Assembly (NCBI GenBank): GCA_012270525.1
Contig: JAAXIE010000241.1
Coordinates: 1 to 5,162 of the forward strand
Direction: 5' to 3'
Source: Dehalococcoidia bacterium
GTDB lineage: Bacteria > Chloroflexota > Dehalococcoidia > UBA3495 > JAAXIE01
Length of the DNA: 5,162 bases
How positions within the stretch are numbered: the stretch's first letter is position 1; every line of letters starts with the position of its first letter. A model generated the notes under the pieces. The model was given only the letters and a program-made list of their open reading frames with translations. It had not been told where the DNA came from and ran no database searches. Positions 1 through 5,035 of this stretch are shown here, piece by piece. A program made the translations under genes and the position numbers.

Positions 1-121
1 CTGCGACACTCCGCAGCACCCCTGCAAAGCCAGCCACTCCTGCCCCCTCTGCCTCGTACTGCCCATACCCGCCTCGCCCCAACCGTAGTACACTCTGGAC
101 TAGCTCCATCCATAATGTAGC

Positions 122-147
122 CCTATAGCCCAGTCCTATAACCCAGG
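122..147. repeat. 13-bp tandem repeat before the transporter RBS
   Basis: Two adjacent 13-mers, CCTATAGCCCAGT (122-134) and CCTATAACCCAGG (135-147), agree at 11 of 13 positions. The second copy runs into the Shine-Dalgarno AGGAGG at 145-150. This looks like a local slippage duplication. Any role in expression is unknown. Confidence 0.6.
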
Positions 148-150
148 AGG
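145..150 (+). promoter_or_regulatory. Shine-Dalgarno AGGAGG that points to an ACG start at 156
   Basis: A perfect AGGAGG is followed by the 5-nt spacer CCGTT and then ACG at 156-158, in frame with the transporter. No ATG, GTG or TTG occurs in this frame between the upstream stop (126-128) and GTG 225, which is 74 nt beyond the Shine-Dalgarno. The site therefore decides the start: either ACG is used, or an original ATG has been mutated or misread. Confidence 0.6.
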
Positions 151-155
151 CCGTT

Positions 156-1490
156 ACGCAGACCCCTTCTTCCGGTGCCCCCTCCCGCCCGCGCTCCAGC
201 CCCCTCTTCTACGGATGGGTCCTCGTGGCCACCTGCTTCCTTCTGTCCATGGTCACCATGGGATCAAGACAGGGCTTCGGCGCATTCGTCAACCCGATGC
301 GAGAAGAGTTCGGCTGGGACTTCTCGACCATCTCTATAGCCGCCACCGTGGGCATGCTGTGCAACGGCCTGTTCCAGCCCTTCATCGGCCGCCTCCTCGA
401 CCGCTTTGGCGGCCGGATCGTGATCCTCGCTGGCTTGGTGATCCTTGGCGTTTCCACCCTGCTGCTGATGCTAACCCCCAACATCATCTTTCTGGTGTTC
501 ATGTTCGGGGTCGTCAGCTCCGTGGGAATGAGCGCAGGCTCAATCAATACCGCCGGTGCCCTCCTCACCCGCTGGTTCCGTCGCCGTCGTGCCACTGCCC
601 TCGGAATCTGCACCAGCGGTGCCTCCTTTGGCGGGCTGGCCGTCGTCCCGCTCCTTGCCTACCTGATAGGCGAGGCTGGCTGGGAAGTGGGCTGGCTCTT
701 CAGCGGAGGTCTGGTGCTGGCCATCGGGTTCCCTCTGGCCTTCCTTCTTCTCCGCAACGACCCCGCCGAAATGGGCCTGCACCCCGATGGCGACAGCCAG
801 CCTGTACAAAGCGCCTCGGGACGAGGCCCCAGGGGCAAAGGGCCCTTGGAAGTGGACAAGCTTGCGGACGCCTTCCGCTCCCAGCCCTTCTGGCAGTTGA
901 CCGGGGCCTACGTGGTGTGCGGGGCCACCACCGCCGTGATGTCAGTCCATTTCATCCCCCATGCAGAGGACTTGGGGATGTCCACTTCGGGGGCAGCCCT
1001 GGCCTTCGGCGTGATGAACGGCTTCAACGTCTTGGGGGTGTACACCGCATCAGCCCTCGCCGACAGGTTCCCCCGGAAGAACATTCTGGGGTTCCTCTAC
1101 GCAGGCCGGGGCTTGGCCTATCTGGTGCTCCTGACCGTTCCCCTTGTGGCCCCTTCCCACTGGGCCATCTGGGCCTTCGCCATAGTCGTCGGCTTCTCCT
1201 GGATAGCCACGGCACCCCTCACCACGACCTTGGCCGCCGATGTGTACGGGATCAAATTCATCGGCACCATATCCGGCCTCATGTTCCTTGGCCACCAGAT
1301 CGGCGCATCCATCAGCATCCAGTTCGCTGGCATACTGCGCGATGTGACCGGCTCCTACACCCTGCCCTTTGCCATTGTCGGCTCCCTGCTGCTCATTGCC
1401 AGCATCATCGCCTTCTCGGTAAAGGAGAAGCAGTACTCGTCCAAGTACCAGGAACTCAGGCCAGCCACGGCCCCTGCGGGAGGGGACTAG
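156..1490 (+). CDS. MFS transporter, monocarboxylate / oxalate-formate (OFA-like) type
   Basis: Inner-membrane secondary carrier of the major facilitator superfamily, probably moving a small organic acid; the substrate cannot be read from sequence. Counted from ACG 156 it has 444 residues, the usual size for 12 TM helices. It opens with a short Ser/Pro/Arg tail, then PLFYGWVLVATCFLLS, the FYGW-plus-TM1 pattern common in OFA and monocarboxylate-type carriers. The TM2-3 loop carries motif A (GRLLDRFGGR), and a degenerate copy (ALADRFPRK) follows TM8. TM6 ends in RNDPAEMGLHPDGD, typical of this group, followed by a hydrophilic central loop of about 45 residues. The conventional alternative start, GTG 225 (421 aa), would delete half of TM1 and has no ribosome binding site. 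The stop lies 3 nt before a small membrane protein gene. The family call is firm; the substrate and the ACG start are inference. Confidence 0.88.
   Translation, partial: TQTPSSGAPSRPRSSPLFYGWVLVATCFLLSMVTMGSRQGFGAFVNPMREEFGWDFSTISIAATVGMLCNGLFQPFIGRLLDRFGGRIVILAGLVILGVSTLLLMLTPNIIFLVFMFGVVSSVGMSAGSINTAGALLTRWFRRRRATALGICTSGASFGGLAVVPLLAYLIGEAGWEVGWLFSGGLVLAIGFPLAFLLLRNDPAEMGLHPDGDSQPVQSASGRGPRGKGPLEVDKLADAFRSQPFWQLTGAYVVCGATTAVMSVHFIPHAEDLGMSTSGAALAFGVMNGFNVLGVYTASALADRFPRKNILGFLYAGRGLAYLVLLTVPLVAPSHWAIWAFAIVVGFSWIATAPLTTTLAADVYGIKFIGTISGLMFLGHQIGASISIQFAGILRDVTGSYTLPFAIVGSLLLIASIIAFSVKEKQYSSKYQELRPATAPAGGD
1478..1485 (+). promoter_or_regulatory. Ribosome binding site for the small membrane protein
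   Basis: GGGAGGGG lies inside the last codons of the transporter gene, 8 nt before GTG 1494. It supports translation of the small frame and its coupling to the transporter. Confidence 0.55.
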
Positions 1491-1493
1491 CTC

Positions 1494-1688
1494 GTGCTGT
1501 TGCGCCTGCTGCCCCACCACGCCGACGCAGCTGACCCGGAGTTGCTGGAAGCAATCATGCACCGGATCGACTCGATTGTCCCGCTGGGACCGGTGGGCAT
1601 GATCATCGCACTCACCGCCATAATCTTGGCGGTACCCGCGCTTGTCCTCTTCATCTACCACAGGTACCGCAGGAGCACCGGCGCATAG
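1494..1688 (+). CDS. Small single-TM membrane protein coupled to the MFS transporter
   Basis: A 64-residue protein I cannot assign to a named family. Residues 1-30 form a short, partly acidic amphipathic stretch (DAADPELLEAIMHRIDSIV). Residues about 31-55 form one hydrophobic helix (LGPVGMIIALTAIILAVPAL and onward), and the tail HRYRRSTGA is strongly basic, so the C terminus should face the cytoplasm. GTG 1494 was chosen because GGGAGGGG sits 8 nt upstream and only 3 nt separate it from the transporter stop; TTG 1500 and ATG 1557 are weaker alternatives. The spacing implies co-translation with the carrier. From memory, very small 'MFS transporter small subunit' proteins are annotated next to OFA-type carriers in other bacteria, so an accessory subunit is a reasonable guess. 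No cysteine or catalytic motif is present. Confidence 0.6.
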   Translation: MLLRLLPHHADAADPELLEAIMHRIDSIVPLGPVGMIIALTAIILAVPALVLFIYHRYRRSTGA

Positions 1689-1730
1689 CTGCGCCTACCC
1701 CTCTCCATAGCTGCATCGGGGCCTTCTTCG

Positions 1731-1759
1731 TTGACACTCCCCGACCCCGATGCTATATT
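1731..1759 (+). promoter_or_regulatory. Sigma70-type promoter of the etfBA operon
   Basis: TTGACA (1731-1736, a perfect -35) is followed by a 17-bp spacer and TATATT (1754-1759, 5 of 6 to TATAAT). TGC directly before the -10 supplies an extended -10 TGn. Transcription would begin near 1766, leaving a leader of about 28 nt before the etfB ATG. The match is strong enough to exclude the in-frame TTG at 1731 as the etfB start, since that TTG is part of the -35 box. It also separates the etf operon from the transporter pair. Confidence 0.75.
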
Positions 1760-1793
1760 CTCCGCTGGCCAGAGCCCTCTCCCTGGAGTAACA

Positions 1794-2594
1794 ATGCCTC
1801 TCAATATCATCGTTTTGGCCAAGCAGGTCATCGACCCCGAAATGCCCCACTCGGCCTTCAAGGTCGACCGGGACACCCGCTCCGTGGTCACCCCGCCCAA
1901 CATCCCGCCCGTCGTCAACGGCTTCGACGAGAACGCTGTGGAAGCAGCCCTCCAGATCAAGGATGCTCAGGAAGCGACCATTACCGTCATCTCCATGGGC
2001 AAGACCTTCTCGCTGGACGTGATGAAGAAGCCCCTCTCCATGGGCGCGGACGAACTGGTGCTGCTCCAGGACGACGCCTTCGAGAACCTCGTCGACAGCT
2101 TCAGCACCGCTGCCGTTTTGGCCGAGGCCATCCGCAAGTTGGGTGACTTCGACCTGATAATCTGCGGACGCCAAGCTTCGGACTGGGATAACGCCCAGGT
2201 GCCCTTGGCCTTGGCCGAGAGCCTCGGCATCTCCTGCGTAACCTTGGGCAAGAAAGTCTCCGTCGATGGCAACGTAGTGACCGTGGAGCGCATCATCCCC
2301 GAAGGTTACGAAGTCATCGAGGCCCCGCTCCCGGCCATGGTCACCGTGAGTAACGAGTTGGGCCAGCCACGATACCCAACGTTGCGCGGGATCATGACCG
2401 CCACCCGCAAGAAGCCGACCATCATGAGCGCCCAGGACTTGGCCATCGGGTCATTGGTAGCCTCGCCCCAGCTTGAACTCTTGGACCTCTTCATTCCCGT
2501 CTCTGAGACGGAGTGCGAGGTCGTCGAGGGAGATACCGAAGAAGAGGCAGGGCGCAACTTGGCCCTTAAGCTGAGAGAAGCAAGACTGATCTAG
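1794..2594 (+). CDS. etfB: Electron transfer flavoprotein, beta subunit
   Basis: Cytoplasmic subunit that pairs with EtfA to carry electrons from acyl-CoA-type dehydrogenases to a membrane ETF:quinone oxidoreductase or another acceptor. It has 266 residues, normal for the family. The fold starts with the beta strand NIIVLAKQVIDPE (4-16). The nucleotide-binding loop CGRQASDWDNAQVPLALAE (124-142) keeps the GRQA-D-D-AQV pattern that holds AMP, or a second FAD in bifurcating forms. The beta-subunit signature region runs from VERIIPEG to APLPAMVTV (164-185), followed by PRYPTLRGIMTATRKKP (192-208). ATG 1794 has GGAG at 1785-1788, 5 nt upstream, and lies after the promoter. A longer frame from TTG 1731 is rejected because it overlaps the -35. 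etfA follows after 30 nt. Whether this ETF is bifurcating cannot be decided by eye. Confidence 0.95.
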   Translation: MPLNIIVLAKQVIDPEMPHSAFKVDRDTRSVVTPPNIPPVVNGFDENAVEAALQIKDAQEATITVISMGKTFSLDVMKKPLSMGADELVLLQDDAFENLVDSFSTAAVLAEAIRKLGDFDLIICGRQASDWDNAQVPLALAESLGISCVTLGKKVSVDGNVVTVERIIPEGYEVIEAPLPAMVTVSNELGQPRYPTLRGIMTATRKKPTIMSAQDLAIGSLVASPQLELLDLFIPVSETECEVVEGDTEEEAGRNLALKLREARLI

Positions 2595-2614
2595 AGACCC
2601 CGGAGACCCGCACC

Positions 2615-2620
2615 AGGAGG
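2615..2620 (+). promoter_or_regulatory. Shine-Dalgarno of etfA
   Basis: Perfect AGGAGG, 4 nt before ATG 2625, fixing the etfA start. The same hexamer in a similar context precedes the transporter gene at 145-150. Confidence 0.7.
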
Positions 2621-2624
2621 AACG

Positions 2625-3623
2625 ATGCCCGGCGAGGTACTGGTGGTCGGCGAATTGGCCGACGGCCAGATTAGCCCCACCACAAGAGAATTGCTCGCTG
2701 CCGGCCGCGAGGTCGCCGACGACGCGGGAGCGAATCTGGCAGTTGCCCTGTGTGGGACAGTCCCCGCCGAAGTATCAGCCAGTGCCGGTGCCGGTGCGGC
2801 CGGTGCGGACAAGGCCTACCTGGTACAACATGCCCTGCTGGGCGAATACCAGGTGGACCTCCACCTCACCGCCCTGGAGGCCATGTGCCGGCAGGTGGAG
2901 CCTCGCATACTCCTGACCGCCCGCAGCAACGCTGGGCGTGAATTGGCCCCCCGTCTTGCGGCACGACTGGGAGTTGGCTTGGCCCAGGATTGCTTGGAAG
3001 TGAAGTGGGACCCCGACGGTCAGAGGCTGCTGGCCAACCGGCCGGTATATGGAGGCAACGCCATAGCCGTGGTGGCGTGCACCGCCAACCCGCAGATGGC
3101 ATGCATCCGTCCCAAGATCTACGAGCCCCTGGACCCAGACCACTCCCGAGTGGCCGAGGTCGTTCAGGTGCAGGTGGAACTCGACCCTTCCATGGCCAAG
3201 GCCCGTGTGGTGAACGTCGTAGCGGAAGAGAGCGAAGGGGTGCGCTTGGAGGACGCCCGGATCGTGGTATCTGGCGGCCGTGGACTGGGCGGACCGGAAC
3301 CCTTCTCCCAAATCCAGGAACTGGCGGGAGTGCTCAACGCCGGTGTAGGAGCATCCCGTGCTGCCGTGGATTCAGGCTGGGTGCCAGCGGCATGGCAGGT
3401 AGGCCTAACCGGCAAGACCATCACTCCGGACCTCTACATCACCGTAGGCATATCCGGGGCCAGCCAGCATATGGCGGGCTGCTCCGGGGCAAAGGTGCTG
3501 GTGGCCATAAATAAAGATAGTGAGGCCAATATCTTCAAGGAGTGCCGTTACGGCGTGGTGGGCGACTGGCAGAAGGTCCTGCCCGCCTTCACCGAAGCGG
3601 TCCGGGAGTTATTGGAGTCCTAG
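2625..3623 (+). CDS. etfA: Electron transfer flavoprotein, alpha subunit
   Basis: FAD-binding subunit of the ETF heterodimer. It has 332 residues, the usual length. The N-terminal half is the ETF alpha/beta-type domain ([20 protein letters not shown], 4-23; [11 protein letters not shown], 139-149; RPKIYEP, 162-168). The C-terminal FAD domain begins at [13 protein letters not shown] (211-223) and includes [14 protein letters not shown] (241-254), [20 protein letters not shown] (258-277) and [20 protein letters not shown] (278-297). By alignment from memory with human ETFA, R245, T262 and H282 match the flavin-contacting Arg249, Thr266 and His286. In the family signature the residue before QH is normally Ile or Val and is Ser280 here. 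It is co-transcribed with etfB (30-nt gap), and the next gene starts 16 nt after its stop. The family is certain; partner dehydrogenases are not encoded in the window. Confidence 0.96.
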   Translation: MPGEVLVVGELADGQISPTTRELLAAGREVADDAGANLAVALCGTVPAEVSASAGAGAAGADKAYLVQHALLGEYQVDLHLTALEAMCRQVEPRILLTARSNAGRELAPRLAARLGVGLAQDCLEVKWDPDGQRLLANRPVYGGNAIAVVACTANPQMACIRPKIYEPLDPDHSRVAEVVQVQVELDPSMAKARVVNVVAEESEGVRLEDARIVVSGGRGLGGPEPFSQIQELAGVLNAGVGASRAAVDSGWVPAAWQVGLTGKTITPDLYITVGISGASQHMAGCSGAKVLVAINKDSEANIFKECRYGVVGDWQKVLPAFTEAVRELLES

Positions 3624-3639
3624 ACACTGCGAGGGCCGC

Positions 3640-4080
3640 ATGAACGCGGATTTTCCAGTGGAGATGAACGAAGTCCTTCAGACCATAGAATCGTCTGAAG
3701 TCATCACCATACTGTTCCCCATCATCAGGCATAGCCTGGTGGTCGACACCCGCACGAATTCCGAGGCAGGACCCATGGTGCGGGCCATGCCCCAGACGCG
3801 GGGTTTGGAAGAGCGCATTCGCAGTGTTCATCGTCTGCGCCCTCAATTCCCTCGGCCCGACCACCTGGTGGTCATACCCTGGCCCAAATACATCACCAGC
3901 TTGGTGAGCTTGGGAGTGGCCGATGCCTTGGCCAAGCGGCTTACCACAACGGGGAGCAGCGAGGCCATGCGCGAGTTGCGTAGCGCCATCGAGCAGTTGG
4001 CCCGCCTGGAACGTCAGGAAATGGTGGCCGTCATAACCGGCGAGGGCAACTACCGCACCATCTGGTCAGCGAACCAATAG
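3640..4080 (+). CDS. Unassigned protein, third gene of the etfBA operon
   Basis: A 146-residue soluble protein that I do not recognise as a named family. ATG 3640 is chosen because GAGGG (3631-3635) sits 4 nt upstream and it begins 16 nt after etfA; upstream extension would run back into etfA. Visible features are an N-terminal segment EVLQTIESSEVITILFPIIR (11-30) resembling a helix-strand unit, SLVVDTRTNSEAGPMVRAMP (32-51) with a DTRTN motif, a basic helix GLEERIRSVHRLRPQFPRP (55-73), the strand-like DHLVVIPWPKYITSLVSLGV (74-93), and a helix rich in Arg and Glu (107-126). There is no signal peptide, TM helix, cysteine or CxxC, so it is not an iron-sulfur ETF partner such as FixX. Its place suggests a role linked to ETF or to its dehydrogenase, but this is guilt by association only. 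Confidence 0.8.
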   Translation: MNADFPVEMNEVLQTIESSEVITILFPIIRHSLVVDTRTNSEAGPMVRAMPQTRGLEERIRSVHRLRPQFPRPDHLVVIPWPKYITSLVSLGVADALAKRLTTTGSSEAMRELRSAIEQLARLERQEMVAVITGEGNYRTIWSANQ

Positions 4081-4138
4081 GGGTCTCCAGCCCGCTGCCC
4101 TACCTAGACCCCCGGGAAGCCACGGCAGCTTCCCTAGG
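4080..4138. terminator. Hairpin-forming region between convergent genes, possible bidirectional terminator
   Basis: Two stems lie between the etf operon and the convergent regulator. GGGGTCT (4080-4086) pairs with AGACCCC (4106-4112), a 7-bp stem with a 19-nt loop. GGGAAGC (4114-4120) pairs with GCTTCCC (4128-4134), a 7-bp stem with a 7-nt loop that reaches into the regulator's stop codon. Neither is followed by a clear T tract on either strand, so efficient intrinsic termination is uncertain. Confidence 0.4.
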
Positions 4139-4802
4139 CTGCAACCAGAATCTTGCGCGCCACTTCAAGACCCAGCACCACTTCCTCTCCCTCCACTTCA
4201 ATGGTTACCGTGCCTTTGAAGGGGGCAGACTCTTTCAGCAATACCTTGGCCCCAGGCTTGACGTTGATTTCATGAAAGAAGGTCAGTAGTTGAATGTCCT
4301 CTTCGGGCACCTGGCTGACCTCGACACTCTCTCCTGGTGCCCCGTCGGCCAATATCTTCATCTTCCGAGGGGATTTGCAGTAACCCGGGATGGGCAGACC
4401 ATAGGGGTTTGTCTCAGGGTAACCCAGGGCCTCTACCAGTTTGCTTTCCACGTCAGGAGATATGGCGTGCTCCAGCCGATGCGCCTCACGGTGAAGCTTG
4501 GGCCACTCCAGTCCCAGCATCTCCATGAGCATGCGCTCCGCCAAGCGGTGCCTGCGCACCACCGACTCGGCGACATCCCTGCCCTTGGTCGTCAGGGATA
4601 TCTCCTTGTTCGAGGCCACTTCCACCATGTCCTGTCGAGTGAGACGTTTCACCGTGCCCACAGCCGTGGCCACCGACACGTCCATCACTTCCGCCAAGCG
4701 TGTCGGCGAAACCGCTTCCTTCCGCTCTCCCAGTTTATAGATCGCCTGCAGATAGTTCTCCGTGACGGCGCTGATCTCTGGCTTCGGCTCGCCCAGCATC
4801 AT
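4134..4802 (-). CDS. DtxR/MntR-family metal-dependent transcriptional repressor
   Basis: Cytoplasmic DNA-binding repressor that senses Fe(II) or Mn(II) and controls metal uptake. It has 222 residues, matching three-domain DtxR/IdeR proteins. The winged helix spans about 10-75 (TENYLQAIYKL, then PTRLAEVMDVSVATAVGTVK with the recognition helix). The dimer and metal domain spans about 76-148 (RRHRLAERMLMEMLGLEWPK, HREAHRLEHAIS, NPYGLPIPG). A C-terminal SH3/FeoA-like domain spans about 152-222. Against DtxR, H85, E89 and H104 match ancillary ligands His79, Glu83 and His98, and E111 and H112 match primary ligands Glu105 and His106. Cys102 is replaced by H108 and Met10 by N16, so iron versus manganese cannot be assigned. 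ATG 4802 has GAGGGGG about 10 nt upstream; ATG 4799 is an equally possible start. It converges with the etf operon and diverges from a likely permease gene. Confidence 0.94.
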   Translation of the reverse strand: MMLGEPKPEISAVTENYLQAIYKLGERKEAVSPTRLAEVMDVSVATAVGTVKRLTRQDMVEVASNKEISLTTKGRDVAESVVRRHRLAERMLMEMLGLEWPKLHREAHRLEHAISPDVESKLVEALGYPETNPYGLPIPGYCKSPRKMKILADGAPGESVEVSQVPEEDIQLLTFFHEINVKPGAKVLLKESAPFKGTVTIEVEGEEVVLGLEVARKILVAA

Positions 4803-4835
4803 GGCAGCAGATCCCCCTCTCGGAGCCTTTCCCCG

Positions 4836-4844
4836 ATTCTATCA
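4836..4844 (-). promoter_or_regulatory. Extended -10 promoter for the DtxR-family gene
   Basis: On the - strand the sequence reads TGATAGAAT: TAGAAT (5 of 6 to TATAAT) directly preceded by the extended -10 TGn. The hexamer 17 bp further upstream, AGGCCA, matches TTGACA at only 3 of 6. A start near 4829 would give a leader of about 27 nt with the GAGGGGG ribosome binding site. Confidence 0.4.
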
Positions 4845-4913
4845 CCGACGACCGATCTTGGCCTAGACACGCACACCACGCTCAGTTGACGACCCTTACA
4901 CGGCCCGTTTAGG

Positions 4914-4943
4914 TTGACAGTATGCACATTGCTTGAATACAGT
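4914..4943 (+). promoter_or_regulatory. Candidate + strand promoter facing the putative permease
   Basis: TTGACA (4914-4919) is a perfect -35. The best -10 is TACAGT (4938-4943, 4 of 6) at an 18-bp spacing; AATACA at 17 bp is weaker. Its direction and position would transcribe the truncated frame at the right edge after a leader of roughly 85 nt or more. The imperfect -10 makes this a moderate call. Confidence 0.35.
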
Positions 4944-4945
4944 CA
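4915..4945. promoter_or_regulatory. Inverted repeat, candidate operator
   Basis: Left arm TGACAGTATGCA (4915-4926) faces right arm TGAATACAGTCA (4934-4945) across a 7-nt centre. Ten of the 12 positions pair; the mismatches are 4919/4941 and 4924/4936. The dyad covers the TTGACA -35 and the likely -10, so a bound protein would block that promoter. The adjacent DtxR-family protein is the obvious candidate binder, but the sequence does not resemble the classical DtxR box, so this is inference. Confidence 0.4.
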
Positions 4946-5035
4946 CTCGGCGATTTAGCAGGCACACATACTCAAACTTATGACAGACAAGCTTGTGGCG
5001 TGCGGTCGCCATACCGAAGATGAGTCCGCTCTGTA

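Larger units (their letters stand above)
1..155. other. Intergenic leader upstream of the MFS transporter
   Basis: C-rich stretch with no convincing gene. The + frames are short and proline-rich and hit stops (TAG at 118-120 and 126-128). On the - strand a frame opens at ATG 109 and runs off the left edge, giving 36 residues that begin MELVQSVLRLGRGGYG. Its codons (CTA, GTA, AGT, CGA, GGG) are unlike those of the neighbouring genes and there is no good ribosome binding site, so I do not call it a gene. A CATAAT at 111-116 could be a -10 element for the transporter, but no -35 match lies at a suitable distance. The segment ends in a tandem repeat and a perfect AGGAGG (145-150). Confidence 0.5.
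4803..5035. other. Divergent intergenic region, regulator versus putative permease
   Basis: This 233-nt stretch is more AT-rich than the genes around it. It holds the regulator's leader and promoter, three TGAC-type elements on the + strand (TTGACG 4886-4891, TTGACA 4914-4919, ATGACA 4980-4985), a 31-bp dyad (4915-4945), a perfect 10-bp palindrome ACAAGCTTGT (4987-4996), and a stem GCGGTC/GACCGC (5002-5007 with 5038-5043). TTAGGTT at 4909-4915 equals the first seven bases of the classical DtxR/IdeR box, but the second half-site is absent. No reading frame here looks coding. Confidence 0.6.

Noticed and set aside
215..1534. Long 439-aa + strand frame overlapping the transporter
   Set aside because: It is rich in Arg, Pro and His with no domain pattern and is the shifted frame of a GC-rich gene. 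The overlapped frame has clear MFS helices and motif A.
1050..1661. 203-aa - strand frame across the transporter end and the small gene
   Set aside because: Composition is Gly, Asp and Gln rich without recognisable motifs, and it lies antisense to two better-supported frames.
1731..1793. TTG 1731 as the etfB start
   Set aside because: TTG is the first triplet of the TTGACA -35 box, and ATG 1794 has a ribosome binding site and the standard EtfB N terminus.
3520..3639. Upstream extension of the third etf-operon gene to 3520
   Set aside because: It would overlap etfA by about 100 nt, and ATG 3640 has GAGGG at good spacing.
4290..4889. 199-aa + strand frame opposite the DtxR-family gene
   Set aside because: It is a His and Arg rich shadow frame with no family resemblance; the - strand protein is a full-length DtxR homologue.
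4909..4927. Classical DtxR/IdeR box at TTAGGTTGAC
   Set aside because: Only the left half-site matches. The expected CTAACCTAA half is absent, so it is not called as a full box.
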